The translations under genes were made by a program, and so were the position numbers. From Streptomyces sp. NBC_00102 (GTDB taxonomy: Bacteria > Actinomycetota > Actinomycetes > Streptomycetales > Streptomycetaceae), in assembly GCF_026343115.1 (NCBI RefSeq), contig NZ_JAPEMC010000001.1, positions 4,607,501 to 4,671,500 of the forward strand: a DNA stretch of 64,000 nucleotides. The letters run 5' to 3'. Numbering within the stretch: position 1 is the stretch's first letter; the number at the start of each line of letters is the position of its first letter. The notes beneath the pieces are model-generated. The model worked only from the letters and a program-made list of their open reading frames with translations, did no database searches and had not been told where the DNA came from. Positions 14,797-24,012 of this stretch are shown here, piece by piece.

Positions 14797-16623
14797 GTGG
14801 CGCGCGACATCGCGGCTCCCTCCCCTCTTCCCACCCGGCACCAGGAGCTCGTCTCCTGGGTCGACGAGATCGCGGCTCTCACCCAGCCGGACCGTGTGGT
14901 CTGGTGCGACGGTTCAGAAGCCGAGTACGAGCGCCTGTGCGAGGAGCTCGTCGCCAAGGGCACGTTCACGAAGCTGGACCCGACGCTGCGCCCCAACTCC
15001 TACTACGCCGCCTCCGATCCGAGCGACGTCGCCCGCGTCGAGGACCGCACCTTCATCTGCTCCGCGAAGGAGTCGGACGCGGGCCCGACCAACCACTGGA
15101 AGGATCCCGCCGAGATGCGGGAGATCTTCTCCGGCGAACAGGGCGTCTTCCGGGGCTCGATGCGCGGCCGCACCCTCTACGTCGTGCCCTTCTGCATGGG
15201 CCCGGTCGGCTCCCCGCTCTCGGCGATCGGCGTGGAACTCACCGACTCCGCCTATGTCGCCGTCTCCATGCGCACCATGACGCGGATGGGGCGGGAGGTC
15301 CTCGACGAACTCGGCGCCGACGGCTTCTTCGTCAAGGCGGTGCACACCCTCGGCGCCCCGCTCTCGGAGGGGGAGCGGGACGTGCCGTGGCCGTGCAACC
15401 CCACCAAGTACATCTCGCACTTCCCCGAGGACCGCGAGATCTGGTCGTACGGCTCCGGCTACGGCGGCAACGCCCTGCTGGGCAAGAAGTGTTACGCGCT
15501 GCGCATCGCCTCCGTCATGGCGCGCGACGAGGGCTGGCTCGCCGAGCACATGCTGATCCTCAAAATCACGCCGCCGCGCGGGGAGGCGAAGTACGTCGCC
15601 GCCGCGTTCCCGAGCGCCTGCGGCAAGACCAACCTCGCGATGCTGGAGCCCACCATCTCCGGCTGGAGCGTCGAGACCATCGGCGACGACATCGCCTGGA
15701 TGCGCTTCGGCGAGGACGGCCGGCTCTACGCGATCAACCCCGAGGCCGGCTTCTTCGGTGTCGCGCCCGGCACCGGCGAGCACACCAACGCCAACGCGAT
15801 GAAGACGATGTGGGGCAACTCCGTCTTCACCAACGTCGCGCTCACCGACGACGGCGACGTCTGGTGGGAGGGCATGACCGAGGAGCCGCCCGCGCACCTC
15901 ACCGACTGGAAGGGCAACGACTGGACGCCCGAGTCCGGCGTCCCCGCCGCCCATCCCAACGCCCGCTTCACCGTCCCGGCCGGCCAGTGCCCGATCATCG
16001 CCCCCGAGTGGGAGGACCCGAAGGGCGTGCCGATCTCGGCCATCCTCTTCGGTGGGCGCCGCGCCACCGCGGTACCGCTGGTCACCGAGTCCTTCACCTG
16101 GCAGCACGGCGTCTTCCTCGGTGCCAACGTCGCCTCCGAGAAGACCGCCGCCGCCGAGGGCAAGGTCGGCGAGCTGCGCCGCGACCCGTTCGCCATGCTG
16201 CCGTTCTGCGGCTACAACATGGGCGACTACATGAACCACTGGATCAAGGTGGGTGCGGACAAGCCCGACCAGTCGAAGCTGCCGAAGATCTACTACGTGA
16301 ACTGGTTCCGCAAGGACGACACGGGCCGGTTCGTCTGGCCCGGGTTCGGCGAGAACAGCCGGGTGCTCAAGTGGATCGTGGAGCGCCTGGAGGGCAAGGC
16401 GGAGGGCGTCGAGTCGCCGATCGGCATCCTGCCGGCCAAGGGATCGATCGACACGGACGGACTCGGGCTCACCGAGGCCGAGTTGGACTTCCTTCTCACC
16501 GTCGACAAGGAGGTCTGGCGCGAGGAGGCGGCGCTGGTCCCCGAGCACCTCAACACCTTCGGCGACCACACGCCGAAGGAACTGTGGGACGAGTACCGGG
16601 CGTTGGTCCAGCGCCTGGGGTGA
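14797..16623 (+). CDS. pckG: phosphoenolpyruvate carboxykinase (GTP)
   Basis: The enzyme converts oxaloacetate and GTP to phosphoenolpyruvate, CO2 and GDP, the entry step of gluconeogenesis. The 608-residue length and the P-loop motif FPSACGKTN (residues 271-279) with the reactive Cys are those of the GTP-dependent family rather than the shorter ATP-dependent one. Other family blocks are visible, including [10 protein letters not shown] and [15 protein letters not shown] 14797 was chosen over the in-frame ATG 14722 because AAGGAG lies just upstream and the start then matches the family. The gene stands alone, with a strong terminator after it. Confidence 0.97.
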   Translation: MARDIAAPSPLPTRHQELVSWVDEIAALTQPDRVVWCDGSEAEYERLCEELVAKGTFTKLDPTLRPNSYYAASDPSDVARVEDRTFICSAKESDAGPTNHWKDPAEMREIFSGEQGVFRGSMRGRTLYVVPFCMGPVGSPLSAIGVELTDSAYVAVSMRTMTRMGREVLDELGADGFFVKAVHTLGAPLSEGERDVPWPCNPTKYISHFPEDREIWSYGSGYGGNALLGKKCYALRIASVMARDEGWLAEHMLILKITPPRGEAKYVAAAFPSACGKTNLAMLEPTISGWSVETIGDDIAWMRFGEDGRLYAINPEAGFFGVAPGTGEHTNANAMKTMWGNSVFTNVALTDDGDVWWEGMTEEPPAHLTDWKGNDWTPESGVPAAHPNARFTVPAGQCPIIAPEWEDPKGVPISAILFGGRRATAVPLVTESFTWQHGVFLGANVASEKTAAAEGKVGELRRDPFAMLPFCGYNMGDYMNHWIKVGADKPDQSKLPKIYYVNWFRKDDTGRFVWPGFGENSRVLKWIVERLEGKAEGVESPIGILPAKGSIDTDGLGLTEAELDFLLTVDKEVWREEAALVPEHLNTFGDHTPKELWDEYRALVQRLG

Positions 16624-16655
16624 ACCGAACGGGCCGAGCCCGCTTTCGTACGTGA

Positions 16656-16690
16656 ACGGCCCCCGGAACCGCAGCGGTTCCGGGGGCCGT
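16656..16690 (+). terminator. terminator after pckG
   Basis: Arms of 17 bp (ACGGCCCCCGGAACCGC and its complement) with a single-base loop position give a very stable hairpin 32 bp past the stop. Confidence 0.88.
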
Positions 16691-16851
16691 GCGTCGTTGC
16701 GGGCGCGGATGTTTCAAGGGGCGCGGTGAATTCGCGTGACACGCCGGTTCACAACAACCTCTTGCGTACTGCATGTTCACGAGAGCTACTCTTTCTCCAC
16801 ACGCCTCCGGGAGTCGCCCGGTGGTGTCAACAAGCTTGTGGGGGAAGTAAG

Positions 16852-18603
16852 TTGAGGAACTCATGGCTCCGCTTGCGGGTCGCCGCGGCGGTCACCGCCC
16901 TCTCGCTCGGCGCGGTCGGCCTGACCGCACTCGCCGCGCCCGTCGCGCAGGCCGCCGGGACGGACACCGGGGCGGCCGGGGAGCAGGTCGCCAAGCTGCC
17001 GATCAGCTCGTTCGGGGCGCTGGTCGTCGACTCGGCCCACCAGCGCGTCTACGTCAGTGACGACCGCAGGAGCTCCGGCGCGGGCTCCGTCCACGTCTTC
17101 GACTTCGACGGGGCGAGGGTCGCCACGCTGGCGACCGACGACGCGCCCTCCTCGCTGGCACTCAGTCCGGACGGGGCCACCCTCGAGGTCGCCCAGACCT
17201 CCGGCGTGATCTCCTTCGACACCGCCACCTACGCCAGGACCGCGCGCTACTACGGGAACTACGACGTCTACTGCCCCCGTGACGCGGGCTTCGCCGGCGG
17301 CCGGGTCTGGTACACCGAGACCTCGGGCGACAGCGACTGCGACAACCGGACGTACACCCTCTTCGGGACGGCCGACGGCAGGACCACCGCGACCGGCTGG
17401 AACGCCACCGGCCGGCTGCGGCTCTTCGGCTCCCCGCAGAACCCGGACCGGCTGATCATGGCCCAGCCCCGGGGGACCACCGTGACCGACCCCTTCCTCA
17501 CCGTCTTCGACGCGAGCGGCACCACCCTGGTCCGTAACGCCGAACGCCGGTTCGCCGACAGCGCCGGCCAGGGCGGCCTGGACATGCGGGACGTCGCCCA
17601 GTCCCCGGACGGCAAGCGGATCGCGGTCGCCGACGCCATCGCCGGCACCCGGCTGCTCGACGCGGACGACCTCTCCGACGCCGCCACCGCCTACCAGCCG
17701 CTGCCCGCGGGGGCCGTGGCCGCCGCGGTCGCCTTCAGCGGCGACGGGAAGTACATCGCGCGGGGCGCCGCCGCCACCGGCTCCACCGCCGACCTGCTGG
17801 TCCAGGCCGCCGACCCGGCCGACACCACACCCCCGCTGGAGTTCGCCTTCGAGGGCGCGCTCGACGGGAACAAGGTCCAGCCGCGCGGACTCGCCTGGTC
17901 CGAGGACGGCTCCCGCCTCTTCGCCGTCACCAACGGCGGCAACGGATACGAGTACTGGCTGCACATCATCCAGCCGCCCGCCGCCCAGTACGACACCCGC
18001 TTCGCCGGCGGCCTCTCCACCAGTGCGGCCCAGCCCGTGGTCGGTGAGCCCCTCGGCATCCGGGGCCGGCTGGAGATCGACGGGCCCGCACCCGCGCAGC
18101 CGGTCAAGGTGACGGCCGTACGCCACGACGCGGGCGGCGACCGTACGCTCGCCGCCGCCGAGGTCGACGCCGATGGCACGTTCACCGTGCTGGACGTGCC
18201 GTCGGTGGTCGGCCCGGCCACGTACACGGTCTCCTTCACCGGCGACCTGACCCACCGCCCGACCGAGGACGTCTCCCTGGAGACCGAGGTGGCGAAGGCC
18301 CCGACCGCGATCGCGCTGACCGCCCCGGCGGAGGGCACCAAGGGTGTCGGCCTGCGGATCACCGGCACCCTCACCGGACAGGGCCGCGCACTGCCGGCCG
18401 GGATCACGCTCTCCGTCGTACGTACCGACAAGAGGGGCACCGGCACGCTGACCTCGGCCGCCGTCGCCGCGAACGGCACCTTCACCGTCGACGACATCCC
18501 CGGAGCCAACGGTGAGGTGACCTACGAGGTCGGCTACGCCGGCGACGACCTGCACCTCGCGAGCATGGCCACGGCGACCGTCCGGGTCCGCAAGCCCGTC
18601 TGA
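16852..18603 (+). CDS. secreted beta-propeller protein with C-terminal Ig-like repeats
   Basis: The 583-residue protein has a cleavable signal peptide (basic N terminus, hydrophobic core, AQA cleavage near residue 32). A propeller-like domain follows, with recurring VVDSAHQRVYVSD, LALSPDGATL, QSPDGKRIAV and FSGDGKYIA motifs typical of YncE/WD-type blades. From about residue 380 come two Ig-like repeats of about 90 residues, each with an A-V-x-A-(D/N)-GTFTVxD(V/I)P motif and a YTVSF/YEVGY strand. Such proteins are common exported adhesin- or sensor-like proteins in Streptomyces. TTG 16852 is preferred because GGGGGAAG sits upstream and it places the signal peptide at the N terminus. The partner or ligand is unknown. 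Confidence 0.82.
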   Translation: MRNSWLRLRVAAAVTALSLGAVGLTALAAPVAQAAGTDTGAAGEQVAKLPISSFGALVVDSAHQRVYVSDDRRSSGAGSVHVFDFDGARVATLATDDAPSSLALSPDGATLEVAQTSGVISFDTATYARTARYYGNYDVYCPRDAGFAGGRVWYTETSGDSDCDNRTYTLFGTADGRTTATGWNATGRLRLFGSPQNPDRLIMAQPRGTTVTDPFLTVFDASGTTLVRNAERRFADSAGQGGLDMRDVAQSPDGKRIAVADAIAGTRLLDADDLSDAATAYQPLPAGAVAAAVAFSGDGKYIARGAAATGSTADLLVQAADPADTTPPLEFAFEGALDGNKVQPRGLAWSEDGSRLFAVTNGGNGYEYWLHIIQPPAAQYDTRFAGGLSTSAAQPVVGEPLGIRGRLEIDGPAPAQPVKVTAVRHDAGGDRTLAAAEVDADGTFTVLDVPSVVGPATYTVSFTGDLTHRPTEDVSLETEVAKAPTAIALTAPAEGTKGVGLRITGTLTGQGRALPAGITLSVVRTDKRGTGTLTSAAVAANGTFTVDDIPGANGEVTYEVGYAGDDLHLASMATATVRVRKPV

Positions 18604-18610
18604 GCGCGGT

Positions 18611-18651
18611 GGGCGGGGGTGGCCGGAGAGCGGGCCGGTCACCCCCCGCCC
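18611..18651 (+). terminator. hairpin after the propeller gene
   Basis: GGGCGGGGGTGGCCGG pairs with CCGGTCACCCCCCGCCC, with one or two G-T pairs, starting 8 bp after the stop codon. Confidence 0.6.
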
Positions 18652-18682
18652 GGGTCCGTCCACAGGTCGAGATCGCAGACAA

Positions 18683-18700
18683 CTTTAGACTGATTCCAAG
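18683..18700. promoter_or_regulatory. Fur-family-like operator
   Basis: The sequence TTAGACTGATTCCAA is an imperfect 7-1-7 inverted repeat (5 of 7 positions pair). It resembles the FurA/FurS-CatR boxes I recall upstream of catalase-peroxidase genes in actinomycetes. It lies 37-54 bp before the start of the small gene at 18737, in a promoter position, and is AT-rich compared with its surroundings. Binding is inferred, not shown. Confidence 0.45.
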
Positions 18701-18736
18701 ATAGGATGGTTTTCCAGCAGACCCTGGAGGCCACCC

Positions 18737-19135
18737 ATGTACGAGCCGATCCGTACTCCGTCGGTCCACACGCCGGCCGACACCGCCGGATTCCCGCACC
18801 GCAGCCGCGAGGAAGAGCTGGACATCCAGCTCGCGGGTCACCTCGCCGCGCTGCTCTCCGTCACCGACGAGCTGGGGCTCGACGCGGACGGAGACCGCAT
18901 CGCCGAGCAGGTGTCGCGGCTGCGCGGCGCGCCCCCGGCCCGGCACGCCGGGCTGATCGACGCCCCGCCCGCGGCCCTGCACCGCCGCGCCCACTCCCTC
19001 GCGGGCCGGGCGCTCGTGGTGGCGGCGTCGCGCGCCGACACCACCGTGGCGATCCTCGCCGCGGAACGGATGGACGCGCACGCCGAGGCACTGTCGGCGG
19101 CCACCGGCACGCACCGCCTGGTCCCGACCGCCTGA
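18737..19135 (+). CDS. small helical hypothetical protein behind a Fur-like box
   Basis: This 132-residue, mostly helical protein has no signal peptide or membrane segment. The start ATG 18737 is preceded by TGGAGG. I do not recognise its family. Helices around EELDIQLAGHLAALLSVTDE and RRAHSLAGRALVVAASRADT are conserved-looking and amphipathic. The position of a Fur-family-like box between its likely -10 and the start suggests metal- or peroxide-responsive expression. It is convergent with the aminotransferase gene; a 9-bp tandem repeat fills the space between them. Confidence 0.72.
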   Translation: MYEPIRTPSVHTPADTAGFPHRSREEELDIQLAGHLAALLSVTDELGLDADGDRIAEQVSRLRGAPPARHAGLIDAPPAALHRRAHSLAGRALVVAASRADTTVAILAAERMDAHAEALSAATGTHRLVPTA

Positions 19136-19146
19136 CCCGGCCGTTC

Positions 19147-19191
19147 GGCACGGCCGGCACGGCCGGCACGGCCAGCACGGCCAGCACGGCC
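19147..19191. repeat. 9-bp tandem repeat, five units
   Basis: Three GGCACGGCC units are followed by two AGCACGGCC units in the 67-bp gap between convergent genes. Confidence 0.85.
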
Positions 19192-19202
19192 CGGGCGCGG
19201 GC

Positions 19203-20414
19203 TCAGGGCTGGCTGTAGCCGTCCAGGAAGTGCGCGATCCGGGTCACCGCGTCCCGGAGGTCCTCCGCCGAGGGCAGGGTGACCACCCGGAAGTGGTCGG
19301 GTTCCGTCCAGTTGAACCCGGTGCCGTGCACCACCATGATCTTCTCGGCCCGCAGCAGGTCCAGCACCATCTGCCGGTCGTCCTTGATCTTGTAGACCTT
19401 CGGGTCGAGCCGGGGGAAGAGGTACAGGGCGCCCTTCGGCTTCACGCAGGTCACCCCGGGGATCTGCGTCAGCAGGTCGTACGCCACGTCCCGCTGCTCC
19501 AGGATCCGGCCGCCCGGCAGCACCAGATCGTCGATCGACTGCCGGCCGCCGAGGGCCGCAGCCACCGCGTGCTGTGCGGGCATGTTGGCGCAGAGCCGCA
19601 TGTTGGCGAGGATGGTCAGCCCCTCGATGTACGAGGAGGCGTGCTCCTTCGGGCCGCACACCGCCAGCCAGCCGGAGCGGTACCCGGCCACCCGGTAGTT
19701 CTTGGACAGCCCGTTGAAGGTGAGGACCAGCAGGTCCGGGGCGATCGCCGCGGTCGGCGTGTGGGTGGCGCCGTCGTACAGGATGCGGTCGTAGATCTCG
19801 TCCGAGCAGACCACCAGGGAGTGGCGCCGCGCGATCTCCGTCAGCCCGCGCAGCATCTCGTCGTCGTAGACGGCGCCGGTCGGATTGTTCGGATTGATGA
19901 TCACGATGGCCTTGGTGCGGTCCGTGATCTTCCGCTCGATGTCGGCGAGGTCCGGCATCCAGTCGGCCTGCTCGTCGCAGCGGTAGTGCACCGCGGTACC
20001 GCCCGCCAGAGAGACCGAGGCGGTCCAGAGCGGGTAGTCGGGCGCCGGTACGAGGACCTCGTCGCCGTCGTCCAGCAGGGCCTGCATCGACATCTGGATC
20101 AGCTCGGAGACCCCGTTGCCGAGATAGATGTCCTCGACGTCCAGCGGGATGCCCTTGGTCTGGTAGTGCTGCATCACACCGCGGCGCGCGGACAGCAGGC
20201 CCTTCGCGTCGCCGTATCCGTGCGCCCCCGCGACGTTGCGCAGGATGTCTTCGAGGATCTCGGGCGGGCACTCGAAACCGAACGCCGCCGGGTTGCCCGT
20301 GTTCAGCTTGAGGATGCGCTGACCGGCCGCTTCCAGCCGCATCGCCTCCTCCAGCACGGGGCCCCTGATCTCGTAGCAGACGTTGGCGAGCTTCGTGGAC
20401 TGGATGACCTGCAT
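19203..20414 (-). CDS. pyridoxal phosphate-dependent aminotransferase, AlaA-like
   Basis: This fold-type I aminotransferase of 403 residues is probably a glutamate-pyruvate (alanine) transaminase by its resemblance to E. coli AlaA. Visible landmarks are the N-terminal QVIQSTKLANVCYEIRGP, the cofactor-stacking YPLW, the NPNNPTG loop, the SDEIYD segment with the cofactor-binding Asp and Tyr, and the Schiff-base lysine in GLSKNYRVAGYRSGW. A C-terminal FRVVTLPS holds the carboxylate-binding Arg. ATG 20414 matches the family start. An in-frame GTG at 20459 would add 15 residues and is less likely. It is monocistronic as far as can be seen. Confidence 0.93.
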   Translation of the reverse strand: MQVIQSTKLANVCYEIRGPVLEEAMRLEAAGQRILKLNTGNPAAFGFECPPEILEDILRNVAGAHGYGDAKGLLSARRGVMQHYQTKGIPLDVEDIYLGNGVSELIQMSMQALLDDGDEVLVPAPDYPLWTASVSLAGGTAVHYRCDEQADWMPDLADIERKITDRTKAIVIINPNNPTGAVYDDEMLRGLTEIARRHSLVVCSDEIYDRILYDGATHTPTAAIAPDLLVLTFNGLSKNYRVAGYRSGWLAVCGPKEHASSYIEGLTILANMRLCANMPAQHAVAAALGGRQSIDDLVLPGGRILEQRDVAYDLLTQIPGVTCVKPKGALYLFPRLDPKVYKIKDDRQMVLDLLRAEKIMVVHGTGFNWTEPDHFRVVTLPSAEDLRDAVTRIAHFLDGYSQP

Positions 20415-20735
20415 GTCCGCGAGCTTACGGCGGTGTTTCGCGGCGTGCTCGGAGCTCACCGCCCGGCGGCGCCTCCGGCGACGTGCCGGCCGGCCGCCGA
20501 GGCTTCCATCGCCATGCGGCCGGGCGGGTGAGCCGTGGGAACGTCAGGTCGTCCCGGTGGTGCGGCTTGGAATACGGGTGCGCGCCGCGAGCACGGGTGA
20601 GATGCGCCACCCGGGCCGCCCGCTCGCACACGCGTGGGACCGGCCGGCGTCGGTGCGTACGCGCGTACGAAGGGGCCGCCTCAGATCTCGCTCAACTCGC
20701 GCACGGGGGCCGCGGCACCCGGGAAGGGTGCGGGC

Positions 20736-21062
20736 ATGGGACTCCTCACGAAGAACCACCTCGCCGTCCTCGTCCTGCACGACGTCGACGAAGTCCTCGC
20801 CGCGCTGCGCGAGGAACTGGCCTCCGCGGCGGACACCGACCGGCCCGGCCTGGAGCGCGCGCTCGCCCTCGTCGGGCGGTACACCGGCCGCCCCGAGGGG
20901 GAGCTGCGGGTCCGCTGGGTGCGCGAACGGCTCACCGCCTCCGGCTTCACGGGACCCGCCGACTCCACCGAGGCCATCAAGGCGCTACGCCGGGCCGAGC
21001 CGGGGCTCTCGCTCCTCCAGGCCGTGACCTACGCCAGGGAGGCGGCGGCGGCCGGGGCCTGA
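20736..21062 (+). CDS. small hypothetical protein
   Basis: This 108-residue protein is of unknown function. Predicted to be alpha-helical, it has no signal or membrane segment. It contains an LVLHDVDEVLAALREEL helix and a C-terminal SLLQAVTYAREAAAAGA helix. The ATG at 20736 follows GGGAAGGG. A GC-rich inverted repeat starts within the last codons and runs past the stop (about 21048-21077) and may serve as a terminator. The coding potential rests on codon bias and Shine-Dalgarno. No neighbour suggests a role. Confidence 0.65.
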   Translation: MGLLTKNHLAVLVLHDVDEVLAALREELASAADTDRPGLERALALVGRYTGRPEGELRVRWVRERLTASGFTGPADSTEAIKALRRAEPGLSLLQAVTYAREAAAAGA

Positions 21063-21306
21063 ACCCGGCCACCGCCGCTCTTGAGGGGGTGGGGCGTCAG
21101 CGGCGCGTCAGGCGGACCGGCGGGCCGGTGCGGGTGCGCCAAGAGGGCGATCGGGCCCGCGGTGCGCGGCTTGATTTCGCCCCTTGTGGGGGCACGTCCG
21201 GTACGTGAACATGCTCATGCCAAGGCCGGAAGATCTCCGGTCGCGCGTGTGCGGGCCGGCCGACCCCGGCGGGTCCGCGCGCCAGGTCATCGGAGGGGAC
21301 CCCCCC

Positions 21307-22218
21307 ATGAAGAAGCCTCTCGTCGCCGCGCTCCTGAGCGCCCTGCTGCTCGGCGCCGGCGCGGTGCCCGCGGTCGCCGCCGCCGATTCCGGGGCGCACG
21401 CCTCCCCGGCGTCCGCGTCCGTCGGCAAGTCCGCCCCGGCCGCCCGCGCCGGAGTGTCCGCCGCCCCGGCCGTCGCCGGTGTCCAGGCGGTCGGCTTCGC
21501 CGGCACCGTGGCGCTCAGCAACTGTTCCGGCTCCGTCGTCCGTACCCCCACCGCGCTGCCCACCGACCCCGCGCTGGTCCTCTCCAACGGGCACTGCCTG
21601 GAGACGGGCTTCCCGGCCGCCGGGCAGGTCATCCTCAACCGCGCGTCCACCCGCTCCTTCACCCTGCTCAACGCGGCGGGCACCGGCGTCGGCACCCTGC
21701 GCGCCAGCAAGATCGCCTACGGCACGATGACCGACACCGACATCTCGCTCTACCAGCTCACCCGCACCTACGCCCAGATAGAGAGCAGCTACGGCATCAA
21801 GGCGCTGGAGCTCTCCGCCACGCACCCCGTCCAGGGCACCGCGATCACCGTCGCGTCCGGCTACTGGAAGCGGACCTACTCCTGCGCCGTGGACGGCTTC
21901 GTCTACCGTCTCAAGGAAGGCGCCTGGACCTGGAAGGACTCGGTCCGCTACACCTCCGCCTGCCAGACCATCGGCGGTACCTCCGGCTCCCCGGTGATCG
22001 ACAACGCGACCGGCAAGGTCGTCGCCGTCAACAACACCGGCAACGAGGACGGCGAGCAGTGCACGGAGAACAACCCGTGCGAGGTCGACGCCAACGGCAC
22101 GGTCACCGTGCGCCAGGGCATCAACTACGCCCAGGAGACCTACGGCATCGTGCCCTGCGTCGGCCCCGGCAGCGTCATCGACCTCACCCGCACCGGCTGC
22201 GTCCTGCCCAGGCCGTAA
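21307..22218 (+). CDS. secreted trypsin-like serine protease
   Basis: The 303-residue preprotein has a signal peptide (KKPLVAALLSALLLGAGAVP, cleaved at an AVA/A site near 25). An Ala/Ser/Pro-rich propeptide-like segment to about residue 60 precedes a chymotrypsin-fold protease domain. The catalytic triad fits H96 (VLSNGHC), D145 (MTDTDISLY) and S228 (GGTSGSP). Several cysteines could pair as disulfides, including those near NCSGS, GHC, YSCAVD and SACQT. ATG 21307 has AGGGGAC upstream and puts the signal peptide at the N terminus. It is a single gene with a strong terminator. The substrate is unknown. Confidence 0.9.
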   Translation: MKKPLVAALLSALLLGAGAVPAVAAADSGAHASPASASVGKSAPAARAGVSAAPAVAGVQAVGFAGTVALSNCSGSVVRTPTALPTDPALVLSNGHCLETGFPAAGQVILNRASTRSFTLLNAAGTGVGTLRASKIAYGTMTDTDISLYQLTRTYAQIESSYGIKALELSATHPVQGTAITVASGYWKRTYSCAVDGFVYRLKEGAWTWKDSVRYTSACQTIGGTSGSPVIDNATGKVVAVNNTGNEDGEQCTENNPCEVDANGTVTVRQGINYAQETYGIVPCVGPGSVIDLTRTGCVLPRP

Positions 22219-22232
22219 CGCAGTGGTTCCTG

Positions 22233-22269
22233 GCGCGTCCCCGGGCCTCGGAGCGGCCCGGGGACGCGC
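22233..22269. terminator. bidirectional terminator after the serine protease gene
   Basis: GCGCGTCCCCGGGC pairs with GCCCGGGGACGCGC around a 9-nt loop, between convergent genes. Confidence 0.85.
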
Positions 22270-22280
22270 GTGCTTCCGGG

Positions 22281-23897
22281 TCAGCGACCGGTCGAGCGGA
22301 CCGAACGGCCCGCCAGCACCTGGGTCCTGCGACCGTCCTCGATGACGAACCGGCCGTCGATCAGCACGTGCGGGATGCCCACCGGCAGGGTCCGGGGCGC
22401 CTCGAAGGTCGAACCCGCCGCCACCGTCGAAGGATCGAAGAGTACGAGGTCCGCGCGGTACCCGGTGCGGACCAGCCCCCGGTCCGTCAGCCGCAGCCTT
22501 GCCGCCGGCCGTGAGGTCAGATGGGCCACGCACTCCTCCAGGCCGAGCACCCCCAACTCCCTCGCGTAGTGCCCGAGATAGTGCGGGAAGGTGCCGTACG
22601 CCCGCGGGTGCGGCTTGTCGCCCCGCAGGATTCCGTCGCTGCCGCCGGTGTGCACCCGGTGGCGCATGATCCGCCGGACGTTCTCCTCGTGCCCCACGTG
22701 CTGGAGGATCGTGGAGCCGAGGCGGTCCTGGTCGAGCAGCCGCCGCGCGGTCGTCCACGGCTCCTCGCCGCGCTTCCGTGCCGAGGCGGCGACCGTGTGC
22801 CCCACGTACCCGGACAGCCCGGGGACGGTGACGCCGGAGATCTCGATGGTGTCCCAGTCGATCGGCACCCCGTGGCAGCCGTCCGATCCGGTGACCTCCA
22901 GATCGTGGCGGATCCGCGCGGCGACCACCGGGTCCGCGAGCCGGGCCAGGGTCGTCTCCGGGCCGCCCTCGCTCGCCCAGCTCGGCAGCATCGCCACCAG
23001 CGTGGTGCAGCCGGGGGTGTACGGATACGTGTCCAGGGAGATGTCGGCGCCCTCGTCCAGCGCCCGGTCGAGCAGGTCGAGCAGCTCGGGCGCACGTCCC
23101 TCGTTCACCCCGAAGTTCATGGTGGCGTGGGCGAGATGGAGCGCGCACCCCGCCGTGCGGGTGAGCCGGATCATCTCCTCGTACGCCTCCAGGGCGCCGG
23201 CCCCGTACGAGCGGTGGTGCGGGCACCAGTAGCCGCCGTGATCGGCCACCACCCGGCACAGCGCGGTGAGTTCGGCGTCGTCCGCGTACATCCCCGGGGT
23301 GTACGTCAGCCCGGACGACATGCCGACCGCGCCCTCCCGCATGCCCTGGGCGACGAGTCCGCGCATCCGGTCCAGCTCGGCCCCGGTCGCGGGCCGGTCC
23401 TCCCAGCCCACCGCGTACATCCGGACGGTGCCCTGCGGGACCAGGTAGGCGGCGTTGACGGCGATGCCCTCGCCGCCGAAGTTCCGGTCCAGCCGGTCGA
23501 GATACTCGCCGACCGTGCGCCAGTCGAAGTCGATGTCCTCGCCGTCGCCGTTCCACCCGGCGATGGTCCGGCGCACCTCGGCGAGCGTGCGGTCGTCCAC
23601 GGGGGCGTACGACAGCCCGTCCTGGCCCAGGACTTCGAGCGTCACGCCCTGGGCGGCCTTGGTGCTGTGGTCGGGGTCCCGCAGCAGCGCGAGGTCGCTG
23701 TGGGCGTGCATGTCGATGAAGCCGGGGGCCAGGGCGAGGCCGTCCGCGTCCAGGGTGCGGCGGGCGCTCGGGCGGGCGCCCGCCGCACCCTCCGGGTGGA
23801 TCGCGGAGATCCGCCCGCCGTCGACGGCGACGTCCGCCCGGAAGGACGGGCCGCCACCGCCGTCGATGACGCGCGCGTCGCGGATGACGAGGTCCAT
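22281..23897 (-). CDS. N-acyl-D-amino acid deacylase (amidohydrolase family)
   Basis: The 538-residue metal-dependent amidohydrolase shows the D-aminoacylase hallmarks. A beta-sandwich N terminus is followed by GFIDMHAHSD (metal-binding HxH at about residue 65), then internal HLAHATMN and a late GGSDG with the catalytic Asp. It would remove the acyl group from N-acyl-D-amino acids. In this neighbourhood N-acetyl-D-glucosaminate, which resembles a D-amino acid at C2, is a plausible substrate. GGAGGG upstream supports the ATG at 23897. It lies 115 bp downstream of the PLP deaminase gene in the same direction, probably in one transcript controlled from 25375-25548. Confidence 0.88.
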   Translation of the reverse strand: MDLVIRDARVIDGGGGPSFRADVAVDGGRISAIHPEGAAGARPSARRTLDADGLALAPGFIDMHAHSDLALLRDPDHSTKAAQGVTLEVLGQDGLSYAPVDDRTLAEVRRTIAGWNGDGEDIDFDWRTVGEYLDRLDRNFGGEGIAVNAAYLVPQGTVRMYAVGWEDRPATGAELDRMRGLVAQGMREGAVGMSSGLTYTPGMYADDAELTALCRVVADHGGYWCPHHRSYGAGALEAYEEMIRLTRTAGCALHLAHATMNFGVNEGRAPELLDLLDRALDEGADISLDTYPYTPGCTTLVAMLPSWASEGGPETTLARLADPVVAARIRHDLEVTGSDGCHGVPIDWDTIEISGVTVPGLSGYVGHTVAASARKRGEEPWTTARRLLDQDRLGSTILQHVGHEENVRRIMRHRVHTGGSDGILRGDKPHPRAYGTFPHYLGHYARELGVLGLEECVAHLTSRPAARLRLTDRGLVRTGYRADLVLFDPSTVAAGSTFEAPRTLPVGIPHVLIDGRFVIEDGRRTQVLAGRSVRSTGR

Positions 23898-24012
23898 GGC
23901 GACCCTCCGGGGGTTCTGGTGTGCGGTTCGGGTGGTGCGGCGGATCCGGGCGGCGCGTCACGGGGTGCGGCCCTGCGCGCCGGTACCGGGGTGCGGTGGG
24001 CCCGGCGCGGGT

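Noticed and set aside
18683..18700. Alternative reading of the box as an IdeR/DmdR iron box or a Zur site
   Set aside because: It lacks the TTAGGTTAGGCT-type and TGAAAATGATTTTCA-type cores; Fur/CatR is the closer match.
21097..23961. 954-codon open frame antisense to the protease and deacylase genes
   Set aside because: It is open only because of high G+C. The translation is Arg/Gly/His-rich without domains and it covers two well-supported genes.
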